From Dimorphilus gyrociliatus (Eukaryota; Annelida; Polychaeta; Dinophilidae), in NCBI GenBank assembly GCA_904063045.1, contig CAJFCJ010000003.1, positions 1,798,001 through 1,862,000 on the forward strand: a DNA stretch of 64,000 bases. The letters run 5' to 3'. The position numbers and the translations under genes were made by a program. The stretch's first letter is position 1. Each line of letters starts with the position of its first letter. The notes beneath the pieces were generated by a model. The model was not told where the DNA came from. It did no database searches and worked only from the letters and a program-made list of their open reading frames with translations. Positions 14,501 through 25,502 of this stretch are shown here, in pieces.

Positions 14501-14931
14501 TAGACTGTTTCATTATATATAGATATCAATACGTTTCATTCCAATCATCGTACTTCGCCACACACATCCATCACAGCACGTAAATTACTTGATAGTTTTT
14601 TCGCTGATGTAGTCAAAAGGAAAATTGACTTAATATAACTTTTAACACTAAAATTCTTAATCTGATTTCGTTCTTCTCGTTTTTTTCACAACCTCCACAC
14701 GACAGACTTTTAAGAAAAGACTGATATGAAAATCATCAGTTTTTAAAGAAGTTTAAATAGGTATTTGCAATTGACCAAAAGGCAAAACGCATAATCATTT
14801 ATGTACATTGTTTATTACTTTGTGACAATATCTGTAAACGCAATTGACAATAATTGACGACTAAGGTAAATAATTCGGAATATCAGAATTCTTAGGGGAA
14901 GGTGATAAATTTTACATTGTTGAATAAAAAA

Positions 14932-14966
14932 TATATAAGCTTTCCTTAAGATTTAGATCTTTCAAT
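14932..14966 (+). promoter_or_regulatory. Candidate core promoter (TATA plus initiator) of the second amine receptor
   Basis: TATATAAG at 14932-14939 stands 32 nt before a TTCAATT initiator-like motif (A at 14964). This is the normal TATA-to-start spacing, and it predicts a 57-nt leader before the ATG at 15021. A CAG|GTAAAG just downstream could be misread as an acceptor. Confidence 0.35.
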
Positions 14967-15020
14967 TTTACAGGTAAAGGTTTTTAAAGAGATGGCAATG
15001 TTTGTGTCCTGAAACACAAT

Positions 15021-16475
15021 ATGGTGAATTTTACAACTTCAAATTATTCTAATTATAGTGATGAACTAACAACAAAACTTTTTCTTAATAAAACCGAACT
15101 GTCATTAAATCTTCAGCATATTATCCTTTCTTCAATTGCCTGTACATTTTTGATCGCATTAATAATATTTGGAAATGCTTTAGTGATAGTTGCTATTGGA
15201 AAAGATAAAAACTTAAAGAGTTTTCAGAATTGGTTTATCGCCAGTTTGGCTGTAAGTGACATGCTCGTTGGATTTTTAGTTATGCCGCTCTCATTGGTTA
15301 ATCAACTTCTTGGTTATTGGCCTTTTGGCACCGTTATGTGCGATCTATGGTTGGCCACGGATGTTCTTTTTAGCACTGCATCCATCCTCAATCTTGTTTT
15401 GATATCTCTTGACAGATATTGGTCAATAACCAAACCAATGACTTACGTGAGACAGCGAACGAAAAAGCGAGTGTTGGTAATGATAACAGCTGTGTGGGCT
15501 TCATCAATGGTAATTTGTTTTCCACCACTAGCCGGATGGAAAAGGCCACAACGAGTGACAAAATATGGACAAGAATGTTCTTTAACACAAGATATTGGAT
15601 ATATCCTTTATTCAACATTAGGATCATTCTACATACCATTAATTGTAATGATTATTGTATATTTTAAAATATACCTTGCTGCCCGTGCTAGAGCAAGGCG
15701 AGCACTGAAAAAAAAGAAACAACAGCAGCGACAGTCTACACAAATTACAAAAATTGAATTAAAACTAAAAAATGACGAAATGAGACTTCAGGTGCCTCCA
15801 GTTTCAACAGATTTGTCGTCACCTTCGGCCAATGATAGTGAGGCGCGAGAAGTAATAAAAATGGTTTCAAGTAATTATTCTCATGAAAGTAGTAAATTAT
15901 TAGTTTCGGATTCAGATAGTGCTTGTGATTCACCAGGAATAAATAAAATTGTTTCGATAAATCCAAGTCAACATCCTATTTCAGAAGAGAGTGACTTACC
16001 CGTTAAACAAAATTCTAAAACGCTTTTGGAAAAAAACTCTATATGTGTTGATTTAGACGAATTATCAACTGAATCCATTACTAAAAAGAATGAAAAAAAT
16101 GAATCTTCATTGAACAAAATTAAAACTGTATTTAGGAAAAAGAAAGAAAAGAAAAAAATAAATGATGATGAAGTCGTAAGAAATTTTATTGATGATCCTG
16201 AAAAAGCCAAAAAAAAACTAGCCAGAGCAAGAGAGCGCAGAGCCATTGTTGTTTTAGGAATAGTAATGTTCACATTTATTTTTTGCTGGCTTCCTTTTTT
16301 TCTTACTTATCTGATCTCGTCTATTTTTAAGTTAGATGTTCCCAAGCTTCTTTTTGATATTTTTTTTTGGGCCGGTTATACTAACTCTGCTTTGAATCCT
16401 ATTATTTACACAATTTTTAACAAAGACTTTCGAAACGCGTTTAAAAGACTTTTATCTTCACGTAAATATCATTAA
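15021..16475 (+). CDS. Biogenic amine GPCR (octopamine/alpha2-adrenergic-like)
   Basis: An intronless 484-residue class A receptor. Visible features are N-linked glycosylation sites at the N-terminus, GNALVI (TM1), SLAVSD (TM2), WPFGTVMCDLW with the disulfide Cys, the amine-binding Asp in WLATDVL (TM3), DRYWSI, GSFYIP (TM5), CWLPFF (TM6) and NPIIYT (TM7). The third intracellular loop is very long (about 190 residues), rich in Lys, Ser and Glu, and ends in ARERRA before TM6, as in Gi- or Gq-type amine receptors. There is almost no C-terminal tail. WSITKPMTYVRQRT resembles alpha2-like octopamine or tyramine receptors more than serotonin or dopamine receptors, but I cannot fix the ligand. It stands head-to-tail with the TAR1-like gene, 9.4 kb away, and the two are clearly diverged. 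Confidence 0.8.
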   Translation: MVNFTTSNYSNYSDELTTKLFLNKTELSLNLQHIILSSIACTFLIALIIFGNALVIVAIGKDKNLKSFQNWFIASLAVSDMLVGFLVMPLSLVNQLLGYWPFGTVMCDLWLATDVLFSTASILNLVLISLDRYWSITKPMTYVRQRTKKRVLVMITAVWASSMVICFPPLAGWKRPQRVTKYGQECSLTQDIGYILYSTLGSFYIPLIVMIIVYFKIYLAARARARRALKKKKQQQRQSTQITKIELKLKNDEMRLQVPPVSTDLSSPSANDSEAREVIKMVSSNYSHESSKLLVSDSDSACDSPGINKIVSINPSQHPISEESDLPVKQNSKTLLEKNSICVDLDELSTESITKKNEKNESSLNKIKTVFRKKKEKKKINDDEVVRNFIDDPEKAKKKLARARERRAIVVLGIVMFTFIFCWLPFFLTYLISSIFKLDVPKLLFDIFFWAGYTNSALNPIIYTIFNKDFRNAFKRLLSSRKYH

Positions 16476-18066
16476 CTCACTGTCTAGTTACTACTATTGA
16501 AAGCTCCCAACAAAAAAGTGGATATTTAGATGCGAACAAGAACGAAGAAAGACTAAATCAAAGATCGAAAGATAAATGAGAATCCAATAAATTGGCTCGC
16601 TCACTCAGCAATCTATAAAAGTTGCAAGGATTTATGAGCAGTCTAATAGGAACAATCTATACAGCAAATATTTGCAATTATAGAAGCGGCCTGTACTAAA
16701 ATACGCTACTCTATCAGTGGTTAACTTTATCATGTTAAACATTTCTTGAAAACAATAACTGAATGTTTAACTATATTTTCAATATTACTCTTTTTCTTTG
16801 TAAATATAATTTTATTCATTATTTTTCTTTGAACAAAAATTTTTTAATGAAAAAATGTACTGAATCATTTAAACGATGTACTATATTTACGACATTAAAT
16901 ATCAATTGCGAAATATAAGTTGTTTCGAATTATACCAAAGAAATGATCGAAAAATTCTTGATGGTCATCGATTTCTGGGAACGTGTTGTACATATTAATG
17001 AACTATGTTTTTTTCTCCTTTACCTACTCAAACCTTATATAAAAATAAACATCAAAACAGATTTATGTAAAATCATATGAATTCGTTTTTTTTGAAAAAA
17101 TAAGTTTTTTCCTTCCCGAAAGTGTTTATTCTTAGGGGCTTATGATAATGTCAGGTAACATCATATAAGTTGCATTATTGTTTTAAAAATACAACATACC
17201 AAGTTTTGTAACACAAAATGTCCTTCGATTCTTAGAGATTTTATTTTTTTGGAGCAGGTGTTCTGAAACACCCTAGTGTATATTTTGAATGCCAGTAAGA
17301 GAAATAATTTCCGATTGTCAGTGATACAACAATTGAAGAAACCCTTTGAGAACATTTAACAAAAATTTTTAAATTTTGTTTTTTTGCAGGAAGCACTATG
17401 TATATAATAAATAGTATTTAAAAAAACTGGTTCACAATATAAGCGATTTGTTAAAATACTATTGTAATATTGATAGTTAAAATACTTTGACAAAAGTATG
17501 TTTTTAAACATTATATATTTAAATTATAGCTGATAAATCGACTAGCGCCACCTCACTTCCGTTTTGATTAGTTCTGTAGTGTATGAGCACGTTTTACAAA
17601 TTTTTACACTCCAGAAAAGATAGGCTTTAATGCTAATCGATCTTTTCTATCAAATCGACAAAAACTGTTAGCATTATATTTTTTTTTCATTTTACAATCG
17701 ATTTTTCAATGTATTATTTTATTTTTAACAGTTACCCAAAAAATTACTTTTAAGCACTTTACTATAGGTTTTTTTAAATTTTCAAAATGTCTTTGCACTT
17801 TTTTATATACTCCATAAGATTCATTTTCCGAACAGCAATTTTTTATGGATTGAAAAATTTAAGTAATAACACATTTTAATTTTAATGTGAAATATATCAT
17901 TGAAATTTCCAAATTATATTTGTAAAATTTTTTTCCAATTGTCTTCACTACAACGTTTATCTGCGCACCATACCAGAGTACAGCGAGCGTGAAATAAGCA
18001 TAGTCGGAGCGGAAGGGGAAAAGTGGACGACAGGTGTCGCCCTGAGCCTAATTATGGCTGGCGCAT
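16476..18066. other. Gene-less AT-rich stretch
   Basis: Nothing recognisable in about 1.6 kb. The left part should hold the 3' UTR of the receptor, and the last 150 bases should include the promoter or leader of the NALCN-factor gene. The composition becomes more GC-rich from about 17,960, which fits the start of a transcribed region. Confidence 0.45.
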
Positions 18067-20837
18067 GTGTGGAAAATACGTTTAGTAAGGAACGGAAAGC
18101 TTGGAGGGAATGTTCAGGAGGATTACCTTAAAATGCCAGTCGGTCATACCGACATTCTCCTCCTCTTCCTCGTCTTCTTTCACAAACGACGGCGGACTAA
18201 GTTCAACCATAAGACGGTGATCAGTCTTCAGAAATGCAGTAGACAGTCGTCGGCGACTGTAAATTTTGTGCGCAATCTAATCTACACTGCAGCAAGCGTG
18301 TTAGCGTTTTTTTCTTGCTTTGCGCTTACTCACGCTCATTGGATCTATTCCTCTACAAGCAAGATAGAAGATTATCATTGTTCTTCACAAACCCTTCATT
18401 CTGTTTCGGAATTGGAAGTAGCCGATAGGATATGTAGACTATCGACTTCTAGGAGAACAGCGGAATTACGGAATTCTTCTCTTCAATTCTGCGATTATTT
18501 TCCTCTTCAGCAAGTTGTTCAATCTAAATCTTGTAGTAGTCTGGAAGATGTTAGTGAAGAAACTTGCAAAAAATGCGTTAAACATGCAATTAAAGCAGAT
18601 TCAGAATCCCGCTGCTACTTTTCACACTTTCGGCGCGTTTTGGACAGTTTTGATTGTAATGATTCGTTTTCATTATACTGGAATTGTACAGTCTGTCGGG
18701 TAAGGAAGCACTTTTTTTCGCAATTTGTCAAATTTCAGCTTTTCTAATTCAAGATTAAAGTTTATAATTATTACGAACGAATTTTAAATTTATTGCTCTC
18801 ACATTTATTTTGTCAATGTATATTCTATTTAAATTTGGTTTTTTTACATTGATATCGACAAAAGGTTTTTTTTAACAAAAACAAACAATCTGTAGCTTAT
18901 TCCTATGGGATAATATCAATCTGATATTTATGTAGACTTTAGATCCAATTTAAATTCTTTTTCTCGCTTTTCTGTAAACCAACACCTTTTTAATTTATGT
19001 TGTATAGGCGTACTCTGAGCACCTGTTGCTCCGTATTATATTTAGTTCACAAAATGGCCATTAAGATTAAAAATTTTAAGCTTTGGTTGAGACGCTGAAA
19101 TTTCAACCAGCTTATCTCACTTGTCATATTTTTTACTGCCATAACTAGGTCAACGCTTTCGGGTTTTCGGGGCCACAAAGTATTGAATTTGTTTGACAAG
19201 CTAGTCTAATAGTTTATGTACACAAATCACCTTGTGGTGCATGATTTACCCCAAATCTTAGAACGAGCAAGAGAGCAAGATAAATATGAACCTCACGTTC
19301 ACATAGCAGACAGTAGACGGCGCCTTAGTGGCTTTTATTAAGCAAAATAAGTTGTCTCTCAGTTTCCAAGGTAACGGGCTCACAAGAATAATGGTAGGCC
19401 TGTAATTCTCTGTATAAATCGATTTCTCTCCAGTATCCTTTCTCCTTTTTAGAATTTCAACTTCCTTTTTTTTGCGTTACCGTTACTAACAATAATACGT
19501 TTTACTGATAAGAGAAAGTCATGAATCACGCTGACACTTTTGAACGCTACTTGGTTTAGACATCAGCTTCACACATGACAAGCTGATGAGGTCAATTCCC
19601 TATGGGATTCGTCTAACGCCTGTCAATATCATTTAGATCACGCGGCAGTATTTAATTATTAAACAGAGGACCGTATATGCACTTGTTAAGGAAATAATAC
19701 ATCTTTACTCATAAGATTTCTTTACATTCTTTTTACATAAAAAGGTTCAATAATTTTATCATGACTACAAACATTGATTTATTTTACTAGGACGATTTAT
19801 ATCATGACTAAAATCGTGCGCATGTCTGCAACATACAATCCTAGTAAAATAAAAGCATCTTTTTATAATGTTATAATATTTTTAAAGCAAAACTCTTTTT
19901 GCGAGTTCAAATACATATGCCACACAAACACAAAACAAGTGTTTAAAGCGTCTCCTCCTCTTTAGACGAAACACGAAACGACCTTGACAAAAAAATTGAT
20001 TTTGTGAGCAAATTTTATACTGCTGTAGACTTTTGCTAGTTTTTTTCCCGAGGATATTGAGAAATTTTTGACTTTTATAACAAAAATAATGTTAATTAAT
20101 TAATATTAATAAAAACAAAAATCTTAAAAAACAATATATATTGAAAAATCTTTTTTTTTTAAGTCACTTTGCTAAACCGAGTTACATGAATAATCTGTAG
20201 ATTTTGCACAAAGAAAGCAGAATTTCATCGATTAACAGTAAAACATGGAATGATTTTATTTGCCTATAAAAATAGGGTAAATGTTAATATCTATTTTTTC
20301 AAAAATAGCCCTCCAGCTAAGAGCTCTTAGCCACCAGGCTAACCATTAATTGTTCATCCGTTTCATTTGTAATATTTAGTCTTTTTCTTAACCCTAACAG
20401 GAAGCCTACAAGCAATGGCTGTGTGCTCAATCATTTACCATCTACGAGAAAGAGAAAAAACTTCCACCTTGCAAGGATTATTGCAGAAATGTCGAAAATA
20501 AATGTCCCTATTTACTGCCTCAAATGGATTCACAATATGCAGGGGAGCCGACTTTCTTATGCACAGGTATGAAACAGCAGACTACGAATTAGAAATTTAT
20601 AAAGATTTTGACTTTTTTTGAGTAGATACTAGAACAAGCGCGTTGCGTGACAAGCTAAAAGACAAAGAGGCATGCCACTTTCTCAATCACTCAGTTTACC
20701 GAATCAGACGTATAAAGATTGGATCTGTTAATTCATCGTCGCCTTCAGTAAACCTGCAAATACCCTTGTGCTTGCTTCTCTTCAACTTCTTTATATCTGC
20801 TGATGGTGCGTGGCGGTTGATTATAGGGTTAACTTAG
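18067..20837 (+). CDS. nlf-1: NALCN channel auxiliary factor (NLF-1/FAM155 family)
   Basis: Exons 18067-18699 (phase 0), 20401-20566 (phase 1) and 20626-20837 give 336 residues. NLF-1/FAM155 proteins bind the sodium leak channel NALCN and are needed for its folding and surface delivery; the Cys-rich domain sits on top of the channel. The first half has a membrane segment near residues 68-90, followed by a Cys-rich extracellular part. The family signature spans the exon 1-2 junction: YWNCTVCREAYKQWLC, then CKDYCRNVENKCPYLLP and QYAGEPTFLC. The last exon adds one further Cys pair and a hydrophobic C-terminus that may be a second membrane anchor. The first intron is 1.7 kb, long for this window. 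The true start is uncertain: a second Met lies at residue 23. It probably acts in neurons together with the channel, whose gene is not in this window. Confidence 0.85.
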
Positions 20838-22452
20838 TGCCTTCGCCCTAGCAGAGAGCTGCATTGCGCGTTATCCTATCTACAACAGTGTCAGCCTAAA
20901 AGTATCTATTTATATGAATCAATTTCGGTTAGATTAAAGGGTGTATGTCTGCCTCTCGTCTTGTGCAAGTACTGTGTTTCAGGGAATATAGACGCACGTA
21001 GATTTTCGTCAAACAAAATACGTCTTTCGGTGAGAATATTTCGCTGAGCTTCTTTCGCCTCATTTTACATTGACATAAAACGACATCTAGCGATTAGATC
21101 CGGTTTCCAAGGCAACAACAGACTGACGTCGAAAGTTGTGATTGCCAGACAAATTATCTGTCTCGTGTAGCTGAATCCAGATAATGGTGCTGAATATAAG
21201 GCGGTTGGAAAGCAAAATTTTTACTTTTACCTCTGCCGAAGGGAATTCGGAATAATGAACGAATATCTAAAATCTGTTCACTCTTTATCTTAGTTTCTAC
21301 TTGATTTTATTCTCTTATATCCCCCTTCCCCTTTCGCCACCACTTTGCCGTCCTATTACAGGTTTCTCTAGCATATGCGTGCTGAATTATTTATTCTCTT
21401 TCTGCATTATTTTCGCCTGTAAGTTATTAATATTCCTTGCGCACATATACCATATATATATTCTTAAGAATATTTAAAGATCTGTGTATTTATTTGCATT
21501 TATATATACTATAGACTTGTGCCATGTTTTCTTTCAATTCCTTCTTCAATTCATTCATATTTCTTAATGTAAATTCCTTTGTAGCCATTGGGCAGTGGAC
21601 AAAATGCTGAAAGATGCTTACTCATACATAATACATGCATGTGTACCAAAAACTTACTACATAAAACCTATGGACTATTCTTTAAAAAATATATTTCGAA
21701 TTTAATGAATTATAGGTCTGGTTTTTATAAGATAGAAGTGTTTTTTCTGGCGTGATATAAATCTGAGTTTTGCACCCAAAGAGTCTATGTATATTGATTT
21801 ATGCATAAAATAATTGTATATAGATTTCTTAAATATATGAAAAATCTGTGTGGTTCCTACGTTGGTTTTTGTTGAGAGAAAATATTAATGATTCGCAGAA
21901 TTTTCAGCGCTGAAAGATGGAACTATCTTTTTTATCAATAACTTTTAAAATTTCTCCCTTTTGCCCACTGTCCAAGTTTTTCACCTCGGGAATAGTTATG
22001 AAATATGTTTAGAAGGTAATTACAGTTCTGTTATTATGTCATCTAAATTTATTTATTATCGAGACGTCATCGATTGTAATATTTTATTTATTGCCGGAAA
22101 TCTATTTCACATTTTCTGCTGTTTTCTGTTTATGTTCCCATATTATGTAGTCTTTGAGGGTCATATCCCTTATTACAGATAAATAGCATGATATCTCATC
22201 TGTATGTTAGCAGTTTAATATTTAAGTGTCATTTGTAAATTTAATGCTTTGTATTTTTGAACAAAATGAGTAAATAAATGCCTGATTCATGACTAAAATT
22301 TAACCGAAAGTAATTGTTAGTATAATTTTGTTAAACATCAAATACTAACAAAAGCATATGGAATTTTACAATAAATAAATTATTTCTCAAACAGTTTCAA
22401 CTATACAATAGACTAGACTGATATTTTATAACTTTTCGGAACAGGCAACAAA
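20838..22452. other. Intergenic stretch between nlf-1 and ENOX
   Basis: No coding signal in about 1.6 kb. It should contain the converging 3' UTRs of nlf-1 (+) and ENOX (-). An open frame at 21961-22182 has no recognisable product. Confidence 0.45.
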
Positions 22453-24788
22453 TTAAGTATTTAAATTTCGATCTAAAGCAACATAACGCCATCGTTTTTC
22501 AATATTTGCTCCTATTCCATGCATTTGCGAATTAAATATATTAGGGAAACGTTCCAATAGTTTTTCGAGTTCACTTGTTCTAAACGCTAAATCAAATTTC
22601 TGTTAAACAAGAAAAATAAAATTCAGTTTTAATTTTACATTATCAGCAACCTGCAAGTACGACCAAATATAGTCTAAACTGGCTCCGAAAGGGTGAACAT
22701 GCAGAAAGGTTGAAATATAACCTGGAATATAATAAATATAGCTAGGGAACAAATAAATGGATAAAACTACAAAGTAATTTTGCTTCCGTTTCATTCAAGC
22801 CAATTTCATTTTGGGAAGATGAAACGACATTCTTCTCGTCAAGATAACACTTCCTTCCATCGTCTTTGGCATCAAGAAATTCCTAAATAATAAAAACAAT
22901 AATAAGTGAATAGTTAACTCATCCAAATATACTTTTTGCATTCCCTGAAGAGGGTGCTCCAGTTGCTCGATCTTTTTCCCTGAATTTTGCTTCTTAGCTT
23001 CTTGTCTGAGCAAATAGACTTCATTCTTGCAAGCCTCAACTCGACACTTAAGACAGTTATTCTCCTCTTTTAAATTTCTTATTTCAGATTCTAATTCTTG
23101 TTTGCAGTCTAAGGCTTGAGTTTCATCTGTTTTCTTCTTTTTTATACAAGGTTCGTCTTCACTATCAGACATTTCCATTTCTAATTCTTCTCGGTTACTT
23201 AAGAATTCTTTTTCTTGTTGCTCTTTGGTATCCTACAAATTAGTTTATATTTTTCATTGATGGACAAAAATAAGCGGATCTTAGTGTTGAAAACTAATAC
23301 ATTAGATTCTAAATTATCTACTAAATAACATACTTGTGCTTGTTTTCGCCAAACATCAATATTTTTTCTTTGAGCTTTGGAGAAATGGTCCCAGGCTTTT
23401 TGTTGAGTGGCAGCCATAAATACACGATCAATTTGTTCAACTGAATGTATGAAGATAAGTTAAGGCATTACTTAGTTTTTGTCAAATAACAATTTTTTTA
23501 TGTTTTAAGAAACATTTCAGATTTTTTAAAAGAAGAGAGCTTACACTGTTTTAAAATGTTTTCTAAACGTTGACGAAATCTAAATTTCACATTCTCTAAT
23601 TCTTCATCATAAGTAGTTTTCTCATTTATTAGCCTTCGCACATGTGCGTGTATAGTTTGAACAAAGCCGTAAAATTGGTTTGCAGTTTTACGAGTACATT
23701 CACTTCTCTCTAACCAAGCGACGACTACTTGAACACCTTCCATAAAAGTTTCATCACCTGTTGCAGTAAGCTATAATTAATTAAATTAGATTGAAATGTA
23801 TCTCAGACTAGCATTTCAATTTTTCTAATAGTAGTACGGCTTCATGGTCAGAATATCTATTTATGGGAGGTGGAGAGGATCCTCGCAGCTTCTCTTCTTC
23901 AAGTCTATAAAAATGAGAAGCATTAGAGAAATATAAAAATGTATATAAATAATATATAATGTATATAAATATGTATATAAACTTGTTTCGATGACGCTGT
24001 TCTCTTGCCATTGCTCGTTGCTTACATTCCCATTCGTACATGTCATCTTTTGCTTGAGCATAATCTATGTGCAATCGTCCAGTATATTCTTTATCATCTT
24101 TATTATCTAATTTGATTCTATAGCCTGTTATACACATGGCATGGTCAACACTTTCTTCAGAGAAAAATCTAACGTGGCAGAAATGCTTCTTTCCCATTCG
24201 AATATTTAATATATCGCCAAATCGTTCAAACACCTCTCGTAAGTGGGTCTCTGTTGTGTTTTCTGGTAAGCCTCCAACATAAATGGTTTTGCATCCCGGT
24301 GGCCTAGCTCTCAAAACTTGAGGAAATGTGTCTACAGATGTAATTACATACTTTTAGGAGGGAAAAAGATAAAGTAAGACAAACATTTATTTGGATATAA
24401 CACACAGGTTGAAAGTGTTATGATGCCTTTTTTGTAATTTTCCGAGTTGAAATGGGTCATGACTGTTTGGTTGTTGACGGGAACATTGCTAAACTTTAAA
24501 AAAATATTTCTTTCAATTATTTGAGAATTTTTTATTATACTTGTGGATAGCTCATAAGCAGCAAAGGGTCATTTACTGTTGATCCTAGTATAGGTCTATA
24601 GCCCATTTGAAGATTTGGAGACACTGTCACATTATAGGTAGGCATAGACACTGTATTTGCATCTGCTAAAATAATATTTAGTAAATATATTGTAAAAGAT
24701 TCCATAAATTTAAACCTGCAGAATCAGTTGGTAGCGATGTAACAGAAGTTTGTCTTGTATGTGCATAATTAGAATTAAAACTTGCCAT
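22453..24788 (-). CDS. ENOX: Ecto-NOX disulfide-thiol exchanger (ENOX1/ENOX2 family)
   Basis: Eleven exons: 24788-24716, 24665-24541, 24488-24402, 24350-23983, 23904-23813, 23757-23545, 23440-23334, 23232-22933, 22882-22771, 22721-22651 and 22599-22453. They sum to 1695 nt, that is 564 residues and a stop. The family is described as cell-surface hydroquinone (NADH) oxidase with protein disulfide-thiol exchange activity. Family landmarks are RPPGCKTIYVGGLPEN opening an RRM domain (RNP2 IYVGGL, RNP1 KHFCHVRF), YEWECKQRAMAREQRH, SPPPINRYSDHEA, QKAWDHFSKAQRKNIDVWRK, a coiled coil, LQGMQK, and the diagnostic STFLHVHPFGASLDYIWSYLQ before IGANIEKRW near the end. Exon 3 (24488-24402) rests on phase alone. 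Intron 5 (23812-23758) appears to be a GC-AG intron. The gene is divergent from TPP2. Confidence 0.92.
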
Positions 24789-25502
24789 ACGACAGGTCTA
24801 TTCTGATCAATTCTATCATTGGTTATTATAAAATGCAAAAGTAGTTTTTATCACACCAGGCTTGTTCAGTTTATTATATTCGAACAGTTCGAAAAAACTT
24901 GCTTTCCCCACAGAAGATTTTCTCGCATCAGATAAAATTGTTTAACAGGAAACGGAAATGAAGAAATTTTCCTGTTACTGAAAAAATGAAAATTTTGAAT
25001 ATAAAGCATAGCAGGATTGAAATATGTACATATGCTTTAAGTCTAATTTTATGATTTAACAACTTTTTAAATTGCTCGATGTATGCTAATATGCATAAAA
25101 TTCTATTTACGAATATTTATATCGTCTAATCAGATATTGGAATTTGCAGCCAGCCTTATAATACTAAAAGCAAATTTTATACTTGTTTTCTTGTTCACAA
25201 CAAATAAGGAAATTTACTTTAAAAAGTGATAAATCACATTAAATGAATAAAGCATTAATACTTTTAAATATTGTCAAATCCATATTTTAATAATTTTACC
25301 ATTGAGCATCAACTCCATAGAACTTATTTTCTTTCTCCTATTAGTACATATTTTAGTAACACCTGAACATTGCGCATGCGCCATTTTGACAGAAAATATA
25401 ACATAATAGAATTAAGACGGTTCTAGTCTGAGCTTGCCTTTTCTGTTAAATCAAAATAAAATTTCATTTTATGCAATTATTGCAGGCTGTTACTACAGAG
25501 TA
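24789..25502. promoter_or_regulatory. Divergent promoter region of ENOX (-) and TPP2 (+) with an NRF1/EWG-type palindrome
   Basis: The two start codons are 714 nt apart and point away from each other. The region has no coding signal. At 25371-25382 it carries TGCGCATGCGCC, a close match to the palindromic site bound by NRF1 and its fly relative Erect wing. It is followed directly by GCCATTTT, a YY1-like core. The site is 120 nt before the TPP2 ATG, in a region otherwise very poor in CpG. Confidence 0.45.

Larger units (their letters stand above)
5582..15020. other. Long gene-poor stretch between two amine receptors
   Basis: About 9.4 kb of AT-rich DNA with no conserved protein that I could read. 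It contains two possible alternative last exons of the upstream receptor (listed separately) and a TATCGATA (DRE-like) motif at 11125-11132. There is a possible two-exon transcript around 12.4-12.77 kb: an AAAAAG|GTATGG donor near 12504, then an acceptor near 12548 and an open frame to 12765 without a recognisable product. TATATA at 13294 lies 32 nt before a GCAGT initiator-like site at 13326. These could be 5' untranslated exons or promoters of the receptor at 15021. No tRNA or rRNA was seen. Confidence 0.45.
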
